From JAJKIV01 sp036741775 (GTDB lineage Bacteria; Gemmatimonadota; Gemmatimonadetes; Gemmatimonadales; Gemmatimonadaceae), in the NCBI GenBank assembly GCA_036741775.1, contig DAINRQ010000026.1:1-64000 (forward strand): a stretch of 64,000 bases of DNA, read 5' to 3'. The notes beneath the pieces are model-generated. The model saw only the letters and a program-made list of their open reading frames with translations, did no database searches and had not been told where the DNA came from. This document shows, in pieces, positions 33,905-42,876 of the stretch (its first letter is position 1; each line of letters starts with the position of its first letter). The position numbers and the translations under genes were made by a program.

Positions 33905-34452
33905 TCCTTACCTGGTTGTCGAAGTTCAGTACTGTCGTTGCAACAGGCGCGCCGCTGGGGACGCTACGCGGCGTGGTGACAAGAAACGCGTCCGAAGGCG
34001 CACCGTCAATCCGGGATTTCCGGAGGCACCGGCGGTGCTGGCGGGTTCGCCTGGCGGCGCAAGTCGTTAGGCCCGACTTCGTCATGCCGTTGGCCCCGTG
34101 TGTCTCGGTGGTCTGACACTGATCGCGAGCGCTGCCGCTCGTCCGCGTTGCTGCGCCCCGCGCGACGCGCCCCACAACGTCCGCCTCGCGCGCACCCACT
34201 GGCGTGGATCATGCGCGAACCAGCGCGTACGGCATCCATTATCGTGACGGGGTGAACTGAGTAACCCCGGATACATGGGAGTTGCCCAATGGAACGGCTC
34301 GCAGCGGCGTCTCGTCGGTGCCACCGGGCTGTTGGTCGTACCCCCGACACGGATGCAACGCAGAGCAGAGCGCCTCCGGGCGGCGCTTCACGACCCGCCT
34401 CGCACACCCTCGTCGAACGGCCGGGTGCGTCCAGCAACACTACGGAGGTAAC
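33905..34452. other. 548-bp gene-free region
   Basis: Two divergent genes start at its ends, so it must hold two promoters; I cannot point to either. It has one GTTAGGC copy near 34068. The open frames here have no recognisable products. Confidence 0.5.
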
Positions 34453-34992
34453 ATGGGACTGAACTTGCCCAGCGGCGAGACACGCGCCCATCGAACGGGT
34501 GAGCCGCGCGTTCCGCGCTGGCTGCGTCCGATTCTCGGGGTCCCGCTCGAGGTGAAATTACTCGGGGCGAACCTGATCATCGTGGGGATTGCGCTTCTGT
34601 TGATGTTCGGACCGTTCCAGCTGCAGCCCTCACGCTCGACCGATGCCTACATTGTTGTGGCGGCTCTCGTCCTCGCGGCGACGGTGAACGTCTGGCTCGT
34701 TAGGCTCGCACTGGCGCCGCTCAAGTCGATCGAGCAGGTCGCGAAGTGGGTTTCCCAGGGTCGGCTCGGTGAGAGGGTGCCGACCTCCCTGGTGGCCGAC
34801 CGCGAGCTCGCGCGACTCTCGAGAATCATCAACGAGATGCTCGACGGTCTAGCGGCCGACCGCAAGCGAATTGAGCAGCTCGCTGCGGAACTGGCTTACG
34901 AAGAAAAGCATGGCTCGGACGCCTCAGTCCGACGGGGCCCGCCGGCTGACGGAATCGTCCGCTCGGTAGTCAATACTCCTGACGAGGGCTGA
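34453..34992 (+). CDS. HAMP-domain membrane protein without a kinase domain
   Basis: A 179-residue protein: two transmembrane helices (LLGANLIIVGIALLLMFG near 38-55, and YIVVAALVLAATVNVWLV near 68-86) followed by a HAMP domain (LAPLKSIEQVAKWVSQG through RLSRIINEMLDGL) and a coiled helix (RIEQLAAELAYEEK). In related sensor kinases that helix leads straight into the phosphoacceptor domain; here it ends after 30 unrelated residues. It may be a truncated kinase or a genuine HAMP-only signalling adaptor. The ATG at 34453 has GGAGGT six bases upstream. Its 3' end overlaps the convergent Mrp-type ATPase gene by 23 bases. Confidence 0.8.
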   Translation: MGLNLPSGETRAHRTGEPRVPRWLRPILGVPLEVKLLGANLIIVGIALLLMFGPFQLQPSRSTDAYIVVAALVLAATVNVWLVRLALAPLKSIEQVAKWVSQGRLGERVPTSLVADRELARLSRIINEMLDGLAADRKRIEQLAAELAYEEKHGSDASVRRGPPADGIVRSVVNTPDEG

Positions 34993-36058
34993 CGTCGGTC
35001 GTGCGCCAGCCGAGTCCCTCGGCAACGCGTTGCGAGATTCGATCGAACCCGGCTGCTGCCGGGGAACCACCTCGGGCGACCACGGTCGGCGTGCCCCTGT
35101 CGCCTTCGCGCACAATCTCCGAATCGAATGGCACGTCACCGAGGAATGGGATTCCAAGCTCGGCGCTTACGGCCTGGCCTGCGCCGGTCCCGAATAGCCC
35201 GGTCATGTTCTCGACGATCCCGAGAACGGCAACCTCGAGTGCGGCGAACATCTCGACAGCCTTCCGAGCCTCGGCGATTGCGACGCGCGCGGGCTGCGAT
35301 ACCACCACGGCCCCCGAGAGCTCGATTGCCTGCGCCAGACTCAGTGGAACGTCTCCGGTACCTGGTGGAAGGTCGACGATCAGTACGTCGAGTGGAGGCC
35401 AGGCCACCCCGCGCGCAAACTGCTGCACCGCCTTGGCGACCATGGGGCCGCGCCAGATCGCTGGCGAACCTTCGCCGAGAAAGAACCCGAAGCTCACGAG
35501 CGGCAGCCCGTGTGCTTCGAGTGGAATGATGTGCCGCTCGGCGGTCATGCGCGCGCGTGCGGCGCCATCCTCGATCCCGAGCAGGATGGGGAGGCTCGGG
35601 CCGTAGATATCGGCGTCGAGCAGGCCCGTGCGAAGCCCGTCGCGGGCGAGCGCGAGCGCGATGTTGACGGCGACCGTGCTCTTTCCGACGCCTCCCTTTC
35701 CGGCTCCCACCGCCAGGACGTGTTTCGCCGCGGCGAGTCGGACCTGGCCTGCCCACGGATCGCCGCGGCCGCGCGGCGCGGCGGCGCGCGACGACTCGGG
35801 TCTCCGAATGACGACCTCGACGTCGCTCGCACCTAACGCCCGAAGCCGGTCGGACACGGCATCGTCGAGCTCCGTGAGCTCGGCGGATCCCGAAACGTCG
35901 ATCGCCAGGTGAACTGCCACCCGACTGCCGCAGACGCTGACGTGACGAACCACGTCGGAAGTCGAAGCATCCGGACCTCGCCGCGCCTCGATGATCTCGT
36001 GAAGCGCTCGGGACACCTCATCGGCGTCGAGGCTGGCGGTCGAGGCTGGGCGCGTCAT
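34970..36058 (-). CDS. Mrp/NBP35-type P-loop ATPase (Fe-S carrier family)
   Basis: A 362-residue protein. Residues about 10-90 are a DUF59/MIP18-like domain; then comes the MinD-type ATPase with deviant Walker A GKGGVGKST near 118-126, LLDADIYGPSLP, and VIVDLPPGTGDVPLSL. Family members carry Fe-S clusters to target proteins in the cytoplasm. The usual C-terminal CxxC is not seen: the equivalent region reads VENMTGLFGTGAGQ where characterised members have a Cys pair, so cluster binding is doubtful. Its start overlaps the stop of the DUF2090 gene by four bases. Confidence 0.92.
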   Translation of the reverse strand: MTRPASTASLDADEVSRALHEIIEARRGPDASTSDVVRHVSVCGSRVAVHLAIDVSGSAELTELDDAVSDRLRALGASDVEVVIRRPESSRAAAPRGRGDPWAGQVRLAAAKHVLAVGAGKGGVGKSTVAVNIALALARDGLRTGLLDADIYGPSLPILLGIEDGAARARMTAERHIIPLEAHGLPLVSFGFFLGEGSPAIWRGPMVAKAVQQFARGVAWPPLDVLIVDLPPGTGDVPLSLAQAIELSGAVVVSQPARVAIAEARKAVEMFAALEVAVLGIVENMTGLFGTGAGQAVSAELGIPFLGDVPFDSEIVREGDRGTPTVVARGGSPAAAGFDRISQRVAEGLGWRTTDVSPRQEY

Positions 36059-36984
36059 GCCACACCGACGCCGGAGCGACGGGTACGCTCGAAATTCGCT
36101 ACCCATTCGCGATACCGCCGCGCGATGATCTCCGCGGCTTCCCGGCGCGTTACCTGTCCTGCGACGTACGCCCGCATGGCGTCCCAGAACGTCGTCCGCC
36201 CAATCGCGAAACCGATGAATCCGGGAACAGATGCGGCGGTCTGCAGCCAGTGCAGTACGCGATCTCGTTCGGCATTCTCCCCGAGCACGATGCAACCGAC
36301 TGCATTCCGGCCGCCGTGCCGCGCCGCGGCCACGACATGCTCACAGTCCTTTCGGCGATCGAGCCCTTCGACCTTCCAGACATCGGGCTCGACGCCCGCA
36401 TCCTGCAGCGTGCGCATGGCCTGAAGGACCAGTGCCGGACGCATGAGTCGGTCGTACGTGGTCGCGAACGCGTCAGCACGATTCCGTTGGGTCGTTGTCG
36501 GCGGCACCAGGAGCTCGAGCATGAACCGTTGGCCGACGGCTCGACAATGATCAGAGAGCTGTCTGAGCCGGGCGGTCTGCCGCTGATTGATTTCTGCGTC
36601 GCCTTCCGGGTTGTAGCGCACCAGTGCTTTCGCGAAGGTGGGCTTGAAGGCCGCGATGTGGCTCGCGAACTCCGAGCCGTACTCGAACTCGAACTCAGGC
36701 GAGCCGCTCCTCTCGATCGAGAGCACGGTCACGTGTCCGTTCGTTGCCGCGTCGTGCAGGATGTCGGTGCCGAACTCCTCGTCGACCACGATGCCTGCGG
36801 AGCCAGCCGGTAGCACGCGGGTGAGCGCCTGCCGGAAGCCGTCGTAGATCACTCCCTTGCTGTCGACCACTGCTGCGCGCTGGTCCGGGGTCAGCGGCGC
36901 AGCGAACTGGAACATCCCGGTCACGTACGAATGGCGATGATCGAACGGCAGCAGATATAGGGGTTGGTTGTAGCCGAGCCGCAT
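36055..36984 (-). CDS. DUF2090/IolC-C-terminal-like aldolase-fold protein
   Basis: A 309-residue protein similar to the DUF2090 domain found at the C-terminus of IolC and in 2-deoxy-5-keto-gluconate-6-phosphate aldolases. Family-like stretches are LYLLPFDHRHSYVTGMF near 10, GIVVDEEFGTDIL near 64, ALVRYNPEGDAEIN near 117, RFMLELLVPP, VWKVEGLDRRKDCEHVV near 200 and GFAIGRTTFWDA near 263. These suggest a TIM-barrel class I aldolase, with a Lys in the VWKVEG strand as candidate Schiff-base residue. The substrate is unknown. Co-translated with the Mrp-type ATPase. Confidence 0.85.
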   Translation of the reverse strand: MRLGYNQPLYLLPFDHRHSYVTGMFQFAAPLTPDQRAAVVDSKGVIYDGFRQALTRVLPAGSAGIVVDEEFGTDILHDAATNGHVTVLSIERSGSPEFEFEYGSEFASHIAAFKPTFAKALVRYNPEGDAEINQRQTARLRQLSDHCRAVGQRFMLELLVPPTTTQRNRADAFATTYDRLMRPALVLQAMRTLQDAGVEPDVWKVEGLDRRKDCEHVVAAARHGGRNAVGCIVLGENAERDRVLHWLQTAASVPGFIGFAIGRTTFWDAMRAYVAGQVTRREAAEIIARRYREWVANFERTRRSGVGVA

Positions 36985-37038
36985 AGGGTCTCCGTGAGTC
37001 CGAATCGGTGTCAGGTGCGAACGTTGTCAATACGATGT

Positions 37039-37410
37039 TCATCGTTCGTCCCCGAGCTTGGCGACGAGGTGATCACGCAGTACGACCGCCGCGTTATGCT
37101 CGGTATCCCGTGCGCCGTACACGAGCGTCGTCGGCCCTTTGCGAGCGGCGGCGACCAGGGGCTCGAGGGAAGCTGGCTTCCGGCGCAGCTCGAGTCGGTA
37201 TCGGCGTTGGAATTCGGACCATTTGCGGGGGTCGTGCGCGAACCAGCGTCGCAGCTCCGTGCTCGGGGCGACGTCTTTCAGCCAACCGTCCAGTGGCAAA
37301 TCGGACTTCCGTATGCCACGAGGCCACAGCCGCTCGACGAGAAAACGCGCTCCGTCGTCGCGAGTGGGGGCGTCGTAGGCTCGTTTCAGCGTGATCTTCA
37401 CCGCGGGCAT
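37039..37410 (-). CDS. DUF488-family protein
   Basis: A 123-residue protein matching DUF488: ITLKRAYDAPTRDDGARFLV, ERLWPRGIRKSDL, the conserved WLKDVAPSTELRRWFAHDP and FQRRYRLEL. Full family length when started at 37410; the longer open frame upstream lacks homology. Function unknown; the family is widespread and small. It lies upstream of the DUF2090-Mrp pair on the same strand with a 54-base gap. Confidence 0.92.
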   Translation of the reverse strand: MPAVKITLKRAYDAPTRDDGARFLVERLWPRGIRKSDLPLDGWLKDVAPSTELRRWFAHDPRKWSEFQRRYRLELRRKPASLEPLVAAARKGPTTLVYGARDTEHNAAVVLRDHLVAKLGDER

Positions 37411-37629
37411 GCGCCGACTCGTGGTCCGTGGACACTGAGCAAGGTGAGCGATGTGCCGGCTGCGCGACATGCCACGGCTGTACCGGCATCCGCGACGGCC
37501 GTACCAGCGACAACACGGGACTCGATCGGTATGTGTTAGGGGCGACGGCGATGCATCGGGAATGCCGCCGGCCCGATGCGGTGCCGACGCCATACACGGC
37601 GGCGCTCACCGCCATCGAGGAGAGACACC

Positions 37630-37878
37630 ATGACCAGGTACCCGAATCCGTTCGCCGCCGTTATCGAGTTGATCGCCAGGGCGTTCGCGACCCTCGATGA
37701 GCGGGACAACGGCGGCTGGCGTCGCGGGTCGACCATAGCCCTTCCGCGCTCGAGGGCGCGGCGTCGGTCAAGCGCTCCAACAGCTGCAGCGCCGCAGCCG
37801 GGGACGACCTCGCCATCCGGGAGCGCAGAGCAGCAGGCGAACCCCGTCGCGGAGCACGAGGCCACGCGACGGCGCTGA
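37630..37878 (+). CDS. small protein of unknown function
   Basis: 82 residues: an N-terminal RYPNPFAAVIELIARAFATL helix followed by DERDNGGWRR and a long Pro/Ser/Ala-rich, probably disordered tail. GAGGAGAG lies six bases before the ATG at 37630, which is the main reason to believe in it. I do not recognise a family. Confidence 0.5.
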   Translation: MTRYPNPFAAVIELIARAFATLDERDNGGWRRGSTIALPRSRARRRSSAPTAAAPQPGTTSPSGSAEQQANPVAEHEATRRR

Positions 37879-38020
37879 CGCACGGGCACACGGCCGTCGT
37901 GTCGCGCCCGTGCGACCTTCGTTAGGCGGCCGCTGAACAGACCACATGCGCCGGTTGATCGGATGCCACTCGGGACGGCAGCCGGTCGACCGCACTCGTG
38001 ACAACATTACTGGAGGGAAT

Positions 38021-38275
38021 ATGCCAACGTCGGCGCCGACTGCTCGCACGTCAGGACTCGTCAATGCGAGAATGGTCCTGGACCGCAGCGGGAGACTCTG
38101 GCGCATTTCCGAGATGATGGCCGAGCAGGCCCCGGGCGCATCGCCAAAGCGGTGTCTCGTTCTGAGCAGTCAGAACCGCTATCATCGCGTATGGTCGTAT
38201 CCAGCGGACTGGATGCGCCGGAGCATCGATGAGCTCCTTCCGGTGCCGAAGGCTAAACCCCGTGCGGCATCGTAG
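38021..38275 (+). CDS. small YPADW-motif protein (paralogue)
   Basis: 84 residues. MVLDRSGRLWRISEMM, a strand with RCLVLSSQNRYHRVWSYPAD, and SIDELLPV. The WR/W.YPADW pattern pairs it with the protein at 6836-7081, so the window encodes two members of one family. GGAGGG lies eight bases before the ATG. No membrane segment or signal peptide. Unknown function. Confidence 0.75.
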   Translation: MPTSAPTARTSGLVNARMVLDRSGRLWRISEMMAEQAPGASPKRCLVLSSQNRYHRVWSYPADWMRRSIDELLPVPKAKPRAAS

Positions 38276-38339
38276 CGCCCGGTGGTGATGGCCCACTGCG
38301 CTCGACGCAGCATGAGTCAGGACGACTGAACCCGCGTTC

Positions 38340-38460
38340 GACACCGACGGGATAGACGGTGAGTCCCAACCCGACGGCTGCGATGCTCGTGGGCCAGTTG
38401 GGACACGTCTTGTCGAGGCGGTCGTTCGCAGGCATCACGTAGCGACTGATGGCTTCTCCG
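38340..38460 (-). pseudogene. remnant of a GH144/glucoamylase-family gene
   Basis: On the minus strand about 30 codons read NDRLDKTCPNWPTSIAAVG, then LGLTVYPVGVERGFS. The SIAAVG-x-x-L-x-x-YP-x-GVERG pattern is a hallmark near the N-terminus of GH144-like (glucoamylase family) proteins. Nothing else of that domain follows; the sequence runs into unrelated DNA. I take it as a short relic, from family memory only. Confidence 0.5.
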
Positions 38461-38474
38461 CGCGGCGGCGCGCG

Positions 38475-39155
38475 TTAGGCTTCCGCGGCGGCGGGCGTGC
38501 GGTCTCGACCAGCCGCCTGCACCGATTCCCAGTCCTTGCGGAAACGCAGAATGCCCGTATCGGTGAGCGGGTGATGGATCATCTCCCGCAGGATCTTGAA
38601 CGGCACGGTGGCGACATGGGAACCGGCGAGCGCGGCCTCGGTCATGTGGCGAGGATGGCGGATCGACGCGGCCAGCACCTCGGCGCCCAGGTTGTGGGTC
38701 GTGACCATGGCGACGAGCTCGCGCACGACATCCATGCCGTGCTCGTTGATGTCGTCGAGGCGACCTACGAACGGTGACAGGAGCGAGGCGCCGGCCTTTG
38801 CCGCGAGTAGCCCCTGGTTGGCGCTGAAGATCAGCGTGCAGTTCGTCTTGATGCCCTCTTCGGCGAAGCGTGCGATGGCCTCCAACCCCTCCTCGCTCAT
38901 CGGCACCTTCACGACGATGTTTGGAGCGAGCGTCGCGAAGTGGCGGCCCTCGCGCACCATCCCTTCGACGTCCTCGGCGACGACCTCGGCGCTCACGGGG
39001 CCGGGCGTGATGTGGCAGATCTCCTCGAGCACGTCGTCGTAGCTTCCGCCGACTTTGGCGAACAGAGTGGGGTTAGTGGTGACGCCATCGAGCACGCCCC
39101 AGCGCGCGGCGGTACGGATCTCATCGATCTCGGCGGTATCCAGGAAGATCTTCAT
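38475..39155 (-). CDS. transaldolase, short fructose-6-phosphate-aldolase type
   Basis: A 226-residue TIM-barrel enzyme of the TalC/transaldolase 3B subfamily: MKIFLDTAEIDEI, GVTTNPTLFAKVG, Schiff-base Lys83 in NIVVKVPMS, NCTLIFSANQGLLAAKAG, SPFVGRLDDI, and a late VPFKIL. It transfers a dihydroxyacetone unit between sugar phosphates in the pentose phosphate pathway. Only two bases separate it from the GAPDH gene, so the two form a carbon-metabolism operon transcribed leftwards. Stop TAA is inside a GCCTAACG motif. Confidence 0.95.
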   Translation of the reverse strand: MKIFLDTAEIDEIRTAARWGVLDGVTTNPTLFAKVGGSYDDVLEEICHITPGPVSAEVVAEDVEGMVREGRHFATLAPNIVVKVPMSEEGLEAIARFAEEGIKTNCTLIFSANQGLLAAKAGASLLSPFVGRLDDINEHGMDVVRELVAMVTTHNLGAEVLAASIRHPRHMTEAALAGSHVATVPFKILREMIHHPLTDTGILRFRKDWESVQAAGRDRTPAAAEA

Positions 39156-39157
39156 GA

Positions 39158-40180
39158 TCAGCTGCTCGGTTCAGGAGTTTTGGCGCCGTGAGTCACCGAC
39201 GCCGCTTCGCGAAGCATCTGATTCGCGTAGCCCCACTCGTTGTCGTACCAGCTCATGACCTTGACCAGATCCCCGTCGACGACTCGGGTGAGCTCGAGGT
39301 CGACAATGGATGCGCGTGCATCACCGACCACGTCCGAGGAAACGAGTGGGTCGCGTGACACCCCGACCACGCCGGCGTAGCGCGGCGTTTCCGCTTCCTC
39401 CGTGAAAATCTGGTTCACTTCGTCGACGGTCGTCTTGCGGGAGGTGACGAACGTGATGTCCGCGATCGATCCGATGGGAACCGGCGCCCGCACTGCTACT
39501 CCGTCGAACCGACCCGCGTACTCGGGGAGCGCGGCCGCCGTCGCGAGCGCGGCACCGGTCGTCGCCGGCACGAGGTTCGCCGCGGCGGCGCGACCGCGAC
39601 GGAAGCGCTTGTCCGGTCCGTCGACGATGGACTGCGAGGCAGTGTAGGCGTGCACGGTGGTCATGACTGCCTTTGCGACGCCGATACGCCGGCCGACGAT
39701 CTCCACGATGGGCGTGATACAGTTCGTCGTGCAGCTCGCGCAGGAAATGATGGCCGAACCGCCTTGCGGCGTGTTCACACCATGGACGACGGTTTCGACT
39801 TCTCCGCCTCTCGACGGTGCCGACAGCAGGACGATCCGTGCGCCCGCGCGGACGTGCTTCTCGAGATCCTCACGCCGCGTGAGCGCCCCGGTGCACTCGA
39901 AGACGAGCTCGACGCCGAGGTCCTTCCAGGGCAAGGCCAGCGGGTCGCGGTTTTTCAGCGTGCGAAGCGTGCGCCCGCCAATGACCAGGTCCCCTCCATC
40001 GACGGCAACCGGTCTGTCGTATCGGCCGTATACCGTGTCGAAGCGAAGCAGGTAGGCGAGGTTCTCGGCGTCCATCAGGTCGTTGACCGCGACGAGCTCG
40101 AATGATGGCTCGTCGATCACCAGCCGCAGGATAGCGCGCCCGATTCGTCCCAGGCCGTTGATCGCGACTTTGGTGCTCAT
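39158..40180 (-). CDS. gap: glyceraldehyde-3-phosphate dehydrogenase
   Basis: A 340-residue type I GAPDH. The NAD motif is INGLGRIGRAILR at the N-terminus; VNDLMDAENLAYLLRFD follows. The catalytic Cys is near 150 in ISCASCTTNC, and the active-site His is in TTVHAYT. C-terminal SWYDNEWGYANQ is typical. The Asp after the second strand (VAVND) suggests NAD+ rather than NADP+. First gene of the GAPDH-transaldolase operon. The 63-bp repeat sits 81 bp upstream and may be part of its control region. Several glycolytic enzymes are absent nearby, so this may be a second, condition-specific copy. Confidence 0.96.
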   Translation of the reverse strand: MSTKVAINGLGRIGRAILRLVIDEPSFELVAVNDLMDAENLAYLLRFDTVYGRYDRPVAVDGGDLVIGGRTLRTLKNRDPLALPWKDLGVELVFECTGALTRREDLEKHVRAGARIVLLSAPSRGGEVETVVHGVNTPQGGSAIISCASCTTNCITPIVEIVGRRIGVAKAVMTTVHAYTASQSIVDGPDKRFRRGRAAAANLVPATTGAALATAAALPEYAGRFDGVAVRAPVPIGSIADITFVTSRKTTVDEVNQIFTEEAETPRYAGVVGVSRDPLVSSDVVGDARASIVDLELTRVVDGDLVKVMSWYDNEWGYANQMLREAASVTHGAKTPEPSS

Positions 40181-40544
40181 CCTGGCTCACACCGTGGGAG
40201 GGAAGATCGTTAGGCGTCCTGCCGAGGGTGCGGACCCAGGCGATCCATTACGATGGATGATTACGCGCGGCATGCGACGGCGGCAATCAACCGGTCGTAC
40301 CGGCGAATGGTACGCGCGTCTGGTACGGGCGCTGCCGTAGTGGCCGCATCCGTCAGGGTCTCGGCAGCCCGGCAGACCGCGAACGATCTTCTCCCACGAA
40401 AACGGCGGGCCGAGCGGCCGCTTGAGCTTGTGCTATGCTTGACTCGTGTCATGCCGCTGATTGCGGGCTAAGGGGGCCGTACCTCACCAACCAGTGCGGT
40501 GCCGTCCAGGCGATCGCGCTGGCAGAGGAACGCGCCCACCCACA
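40181..40544. other. divergent intergenic region with the 63-bp repeat
   Basis: Lies between the leftward GAPDH operon and the rightward FUSC gene. It holds CGTTAGGC near 40210 and repeat copy 1 at 40261-40323. No other feature is recognised. Confidence 0.55.
40261..40323 (-). repeat. 63-bp repeat with internal hairpin, copy 1
   Basis: Aligns without gaps to 45728-45790 with 53 of 63 bases identical. Conserved outer blocks are TTACGCGCGG and TACGCGCGTCTGG; the inside keeps CGTACC-N7-GGTACG, a six-pair hairpin. Both copies lie 59-81 bp upstream of a minus-strand start codon. Confidence 0.75.
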
Positions 40545-42764
40545 GTGACGACACGACCGGTCGCCACGGCCTCCCGCGCGCTACGCTACCTGCGCGCGGC
40601 CGCAGCAGTCGCCCCGGCACGCCCGGCCTACGCGGCGGGCGTGCGCGGGGCGCTGGTAGTGGTCGTCCCGCTCGCGGCCGGCACAATGCTTGGGCTCCGA
40701 GATGCGCTCTGGGTTGGCATCGCTGGATACAACGTCGTGCTCGCCGACCGGGGCGGGGCGTACCGTGTGCGCGCGAGGACCCTCGCCGCCACAACCTGTG
40801 CGAGCGCTGTGCTGGCTGCGGTCGCCACGTTCGCTGGCGGCACGCTCGTCCTGGCCGTGCCGCTCGCCTTCGCGGTCGCGGCCGGCGCTGGCCTGGCGCG
40901 CGTGGGCGGAGCCACCGGCGCCAGCGCCGGCTTGCCGGTGCTGCTCACGTTCCTGGCCGCCCTCGCCTTTCCCACCACCGACCTGCGCGGAAGCGCGGCG
41001 CTCGAACGCGGCGGCCTCATTTTGCTTGGTGGCGGATTGGCAATGGCGCTCACGCTGGCTCTGTGGCCGCTCCGTCCCGACCGGCCCGTGCGGCGGGCGG
41101 TCGCTCTATGCTACCGTGAGCTTGCGGAGTACGTGGCCGAGATCGGGCGGCGGATCGCGGCCGGAGAGTCCCTCGGCGCCGACCGGCTCGCCGGCCACGC
41201 CGCCGCGGTGCGCCGCGCCGTCGAGCAGACGCGCGGGTTTCTCGCCCGCACCCGCCGAGGCCGGCCCGGCGAGACGACGCGCGGCGCGCAACTGCTCCAG
41301 CTGTACGAGATCGCTGACCGTCTGTTCGTGTATGGCGACGCCATCGCAGACACACTCGAGACGGTCGCGCCTTCGGACCGCGACGCGGCCGCGAACGCTG
41401 CGCTCACGACGCTCCTCGGCGACGTGGCGGCCGCCCTGCTCGCCGTGGGTGACGCCACCGAGACGGAGCGGAGCGAGGACCCGATCCCAGTGGCCTGGAG
41501 TGGGGCCGCGCTGCGCACCGCCGTCGCTGCGGACGCAAACTCGCCCAGGAGCGAAGAGGTGCACTACGCCCACGTTGGCGTGCTGCTGGACCGCATGGCG
41601 CAGCTCGCCGAAGATGCAGCGGCCACCGCGGCCGGGCTCGAGGGTGCACGGGACGTCGCGACGAATCGGGGTGAGCCCGATCGGATCGGCCGTGAATCCG
41701 TGGCGGGCGTTCCGGCCATGCTACGCGCCGTCCTCAACCCCGACTCCCTTCTTCTCCGCTATTCGCTCCGCCTCGGTCTCGTCACGGCGCTTGCCGTCAC
41801 GCTCACCGCTCTCGTCGATCTCCCGTACGGTTACTGGATCACGCTCACCGCCGTCGTCATCCTCCAGCCGTACACGGGTGCCACCACACAGCGCGCCATC
41901 CAGCGCATCCTCGGCACCGTGCTCGGCGGCGTGGTGGCGGCGGCGCTGAGCGCCCTCTTCCATGATCCGGCCGCGATCCTCGCGCTCATCGCCTTTTTCG
42001 TGGCGATGTGCATCGCGCTCCTTCCGCTCAGCTACGCTGCTTTCTCGGTCTTCGTCACTCCCGCGTTCGTATTGTTAGTGGACGTGGGAGTAGGTGACTG
42101 GAGACTGGCAGGAGTGCGAGTACTGAACACGGTGCTCGGCGGCGTGCTGGCGCTCCTCGCGTCACGCGCGCTCTGGCCGGAAGCGGAATGGAGTCGTCTC
42201 CCCGCACACCTTGCATATGCGTTGCGAGCGTGCCAGACGTATCTGCGCACGGTCGCGGCCACGCTGACGGCGGCGCCGGATGCCGGCGACGAGCCGCCGC
42301 TGCGCGAGGCACGGCGGAAAATCGGTCTCGCCGCCATCAACGCCGAGGAGTCGTTCCAGCGTCTGCTCGGTGAATACCGCGGATCGCCTGCCCGACTGGA
42401 GCCGGCGATGGCGCTCCTCGCCTATATCCGTCACTTCGCGAACTCGGTAGCGGCGCTTGCGCTCACGCGACACTCGCCCGGTCCGAGAAGCGCGGAAGCG
42501 GTGACGGAGGTGACCGAGATGGCCGACGCCGTGCTCGGGGAGCTCGCAACGGCGCTCGTCGAAGGGCGCCCTCCGCCCCCCCTTCCCGAGCGCCCGGACT
42601 CCGGCTCCTCGGCGGCAGCCCCCCTGTTCCGCACAAGCCTCGACCGACTCGAGCGCCAGCTCGAAGTGCTGCATCACTCAGTGACGCAATGGACGATGGA
42701 GGAGACAGTGCCTCGTGAGCGCACTGCCAGGATCGAGAAACCCCGCCCCCGGCACGGCGTGTGA
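40545..42764 (+). CDS. FUSC-family inner membrane protein (aromatic-acid exporter type)
   Basis: A 739-residue protein with two membrane blocks, as in FUSC/AaeB proteins. Residues about 25-170 hold the first six or so helices (GALVVVVPLAAGTMLGL, SAVLAAVATFAGGTLVLA), then a cytoplasmic helical part of about 220 residues. The second block near 410-545 has the family stretch YWITLTAVVILQPYTGATTQRA and RILGTVLGGVVAAAL. The C-terminus is soluble. Members export aromatic acids or are linked to fusaric-acid resistance. The GTG at 40545 is preferred because AGAGGAA lies upstream; the open frame extends to 40461. Confidence 0.88.
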   Translation: MTTRPVATASRALRYLRAAAAVAPARPAYAAGVRGALVVVVPLAAGTMLGLRDALWVGIAGYNVVLADRGGAYRVRARTLAATTCASAVLAAVATFAGGTLVLAVPLAFAVAAGAGLARVGGATGASAGLPVLLTFLAALAFPTTDLRGSAALERGGLILLGGGLAMALTLALWPLRPDRPVRRAVALCYRELAEYVAEIGRRIAAGESLGADRLAGHAAAVRRAVEQTRGFLARTRRGRPGETTRGAQLLQLYEIADRLFVYGDAIADTLETVAPSDRDAAANAALTTLLGDVAAALLAVGDATETERSEDPIPVAWSGAALRTAVAADANSPRSEEVHYAHVGVLLDRMAQLAEDAAATAAGLEGARDVATNRGEPDRIGRESVAGVPAMLRAVLNPDSLLLRYSLRLGLVTALAVTLTALVDLPYGYWITLTAVVILQPYTGATTQRAIQRILGTVLGGVVAAALSALFHDPAAILALIAFFVAMCIALLPLSYAAFSVFVTPAFVLLVDVGVGDWRLAGVRVLNTVLGGVLALLASRALWPEAEWSRLPAHLAYALRACQTYLRTVAATLTAAPDAGDEPPLREARRKIGLAAINAEESFQRLLGEYRGSPARLEPAMALLAYIRHFANSVAALALTRHSPGPRSAEAVTEVTEMADAVLGELATALVEGRPPPPLPERPDSGSSAAAPLFRTSLDRLERQLEVLHHSVTQWTMEETVPRERTARIEKPRPRHGV

Positions 42765-42876
42765 TCTTCGATTCGGCTGAGGGAGTCTCGCCCGCGGTGT
42801 CCGGCGGCGGCCGCACAGCACTCGGTCGACGGCGCGATACCACCGCCACCGGCCGCGCATTCGTCGAGTACAGCTC

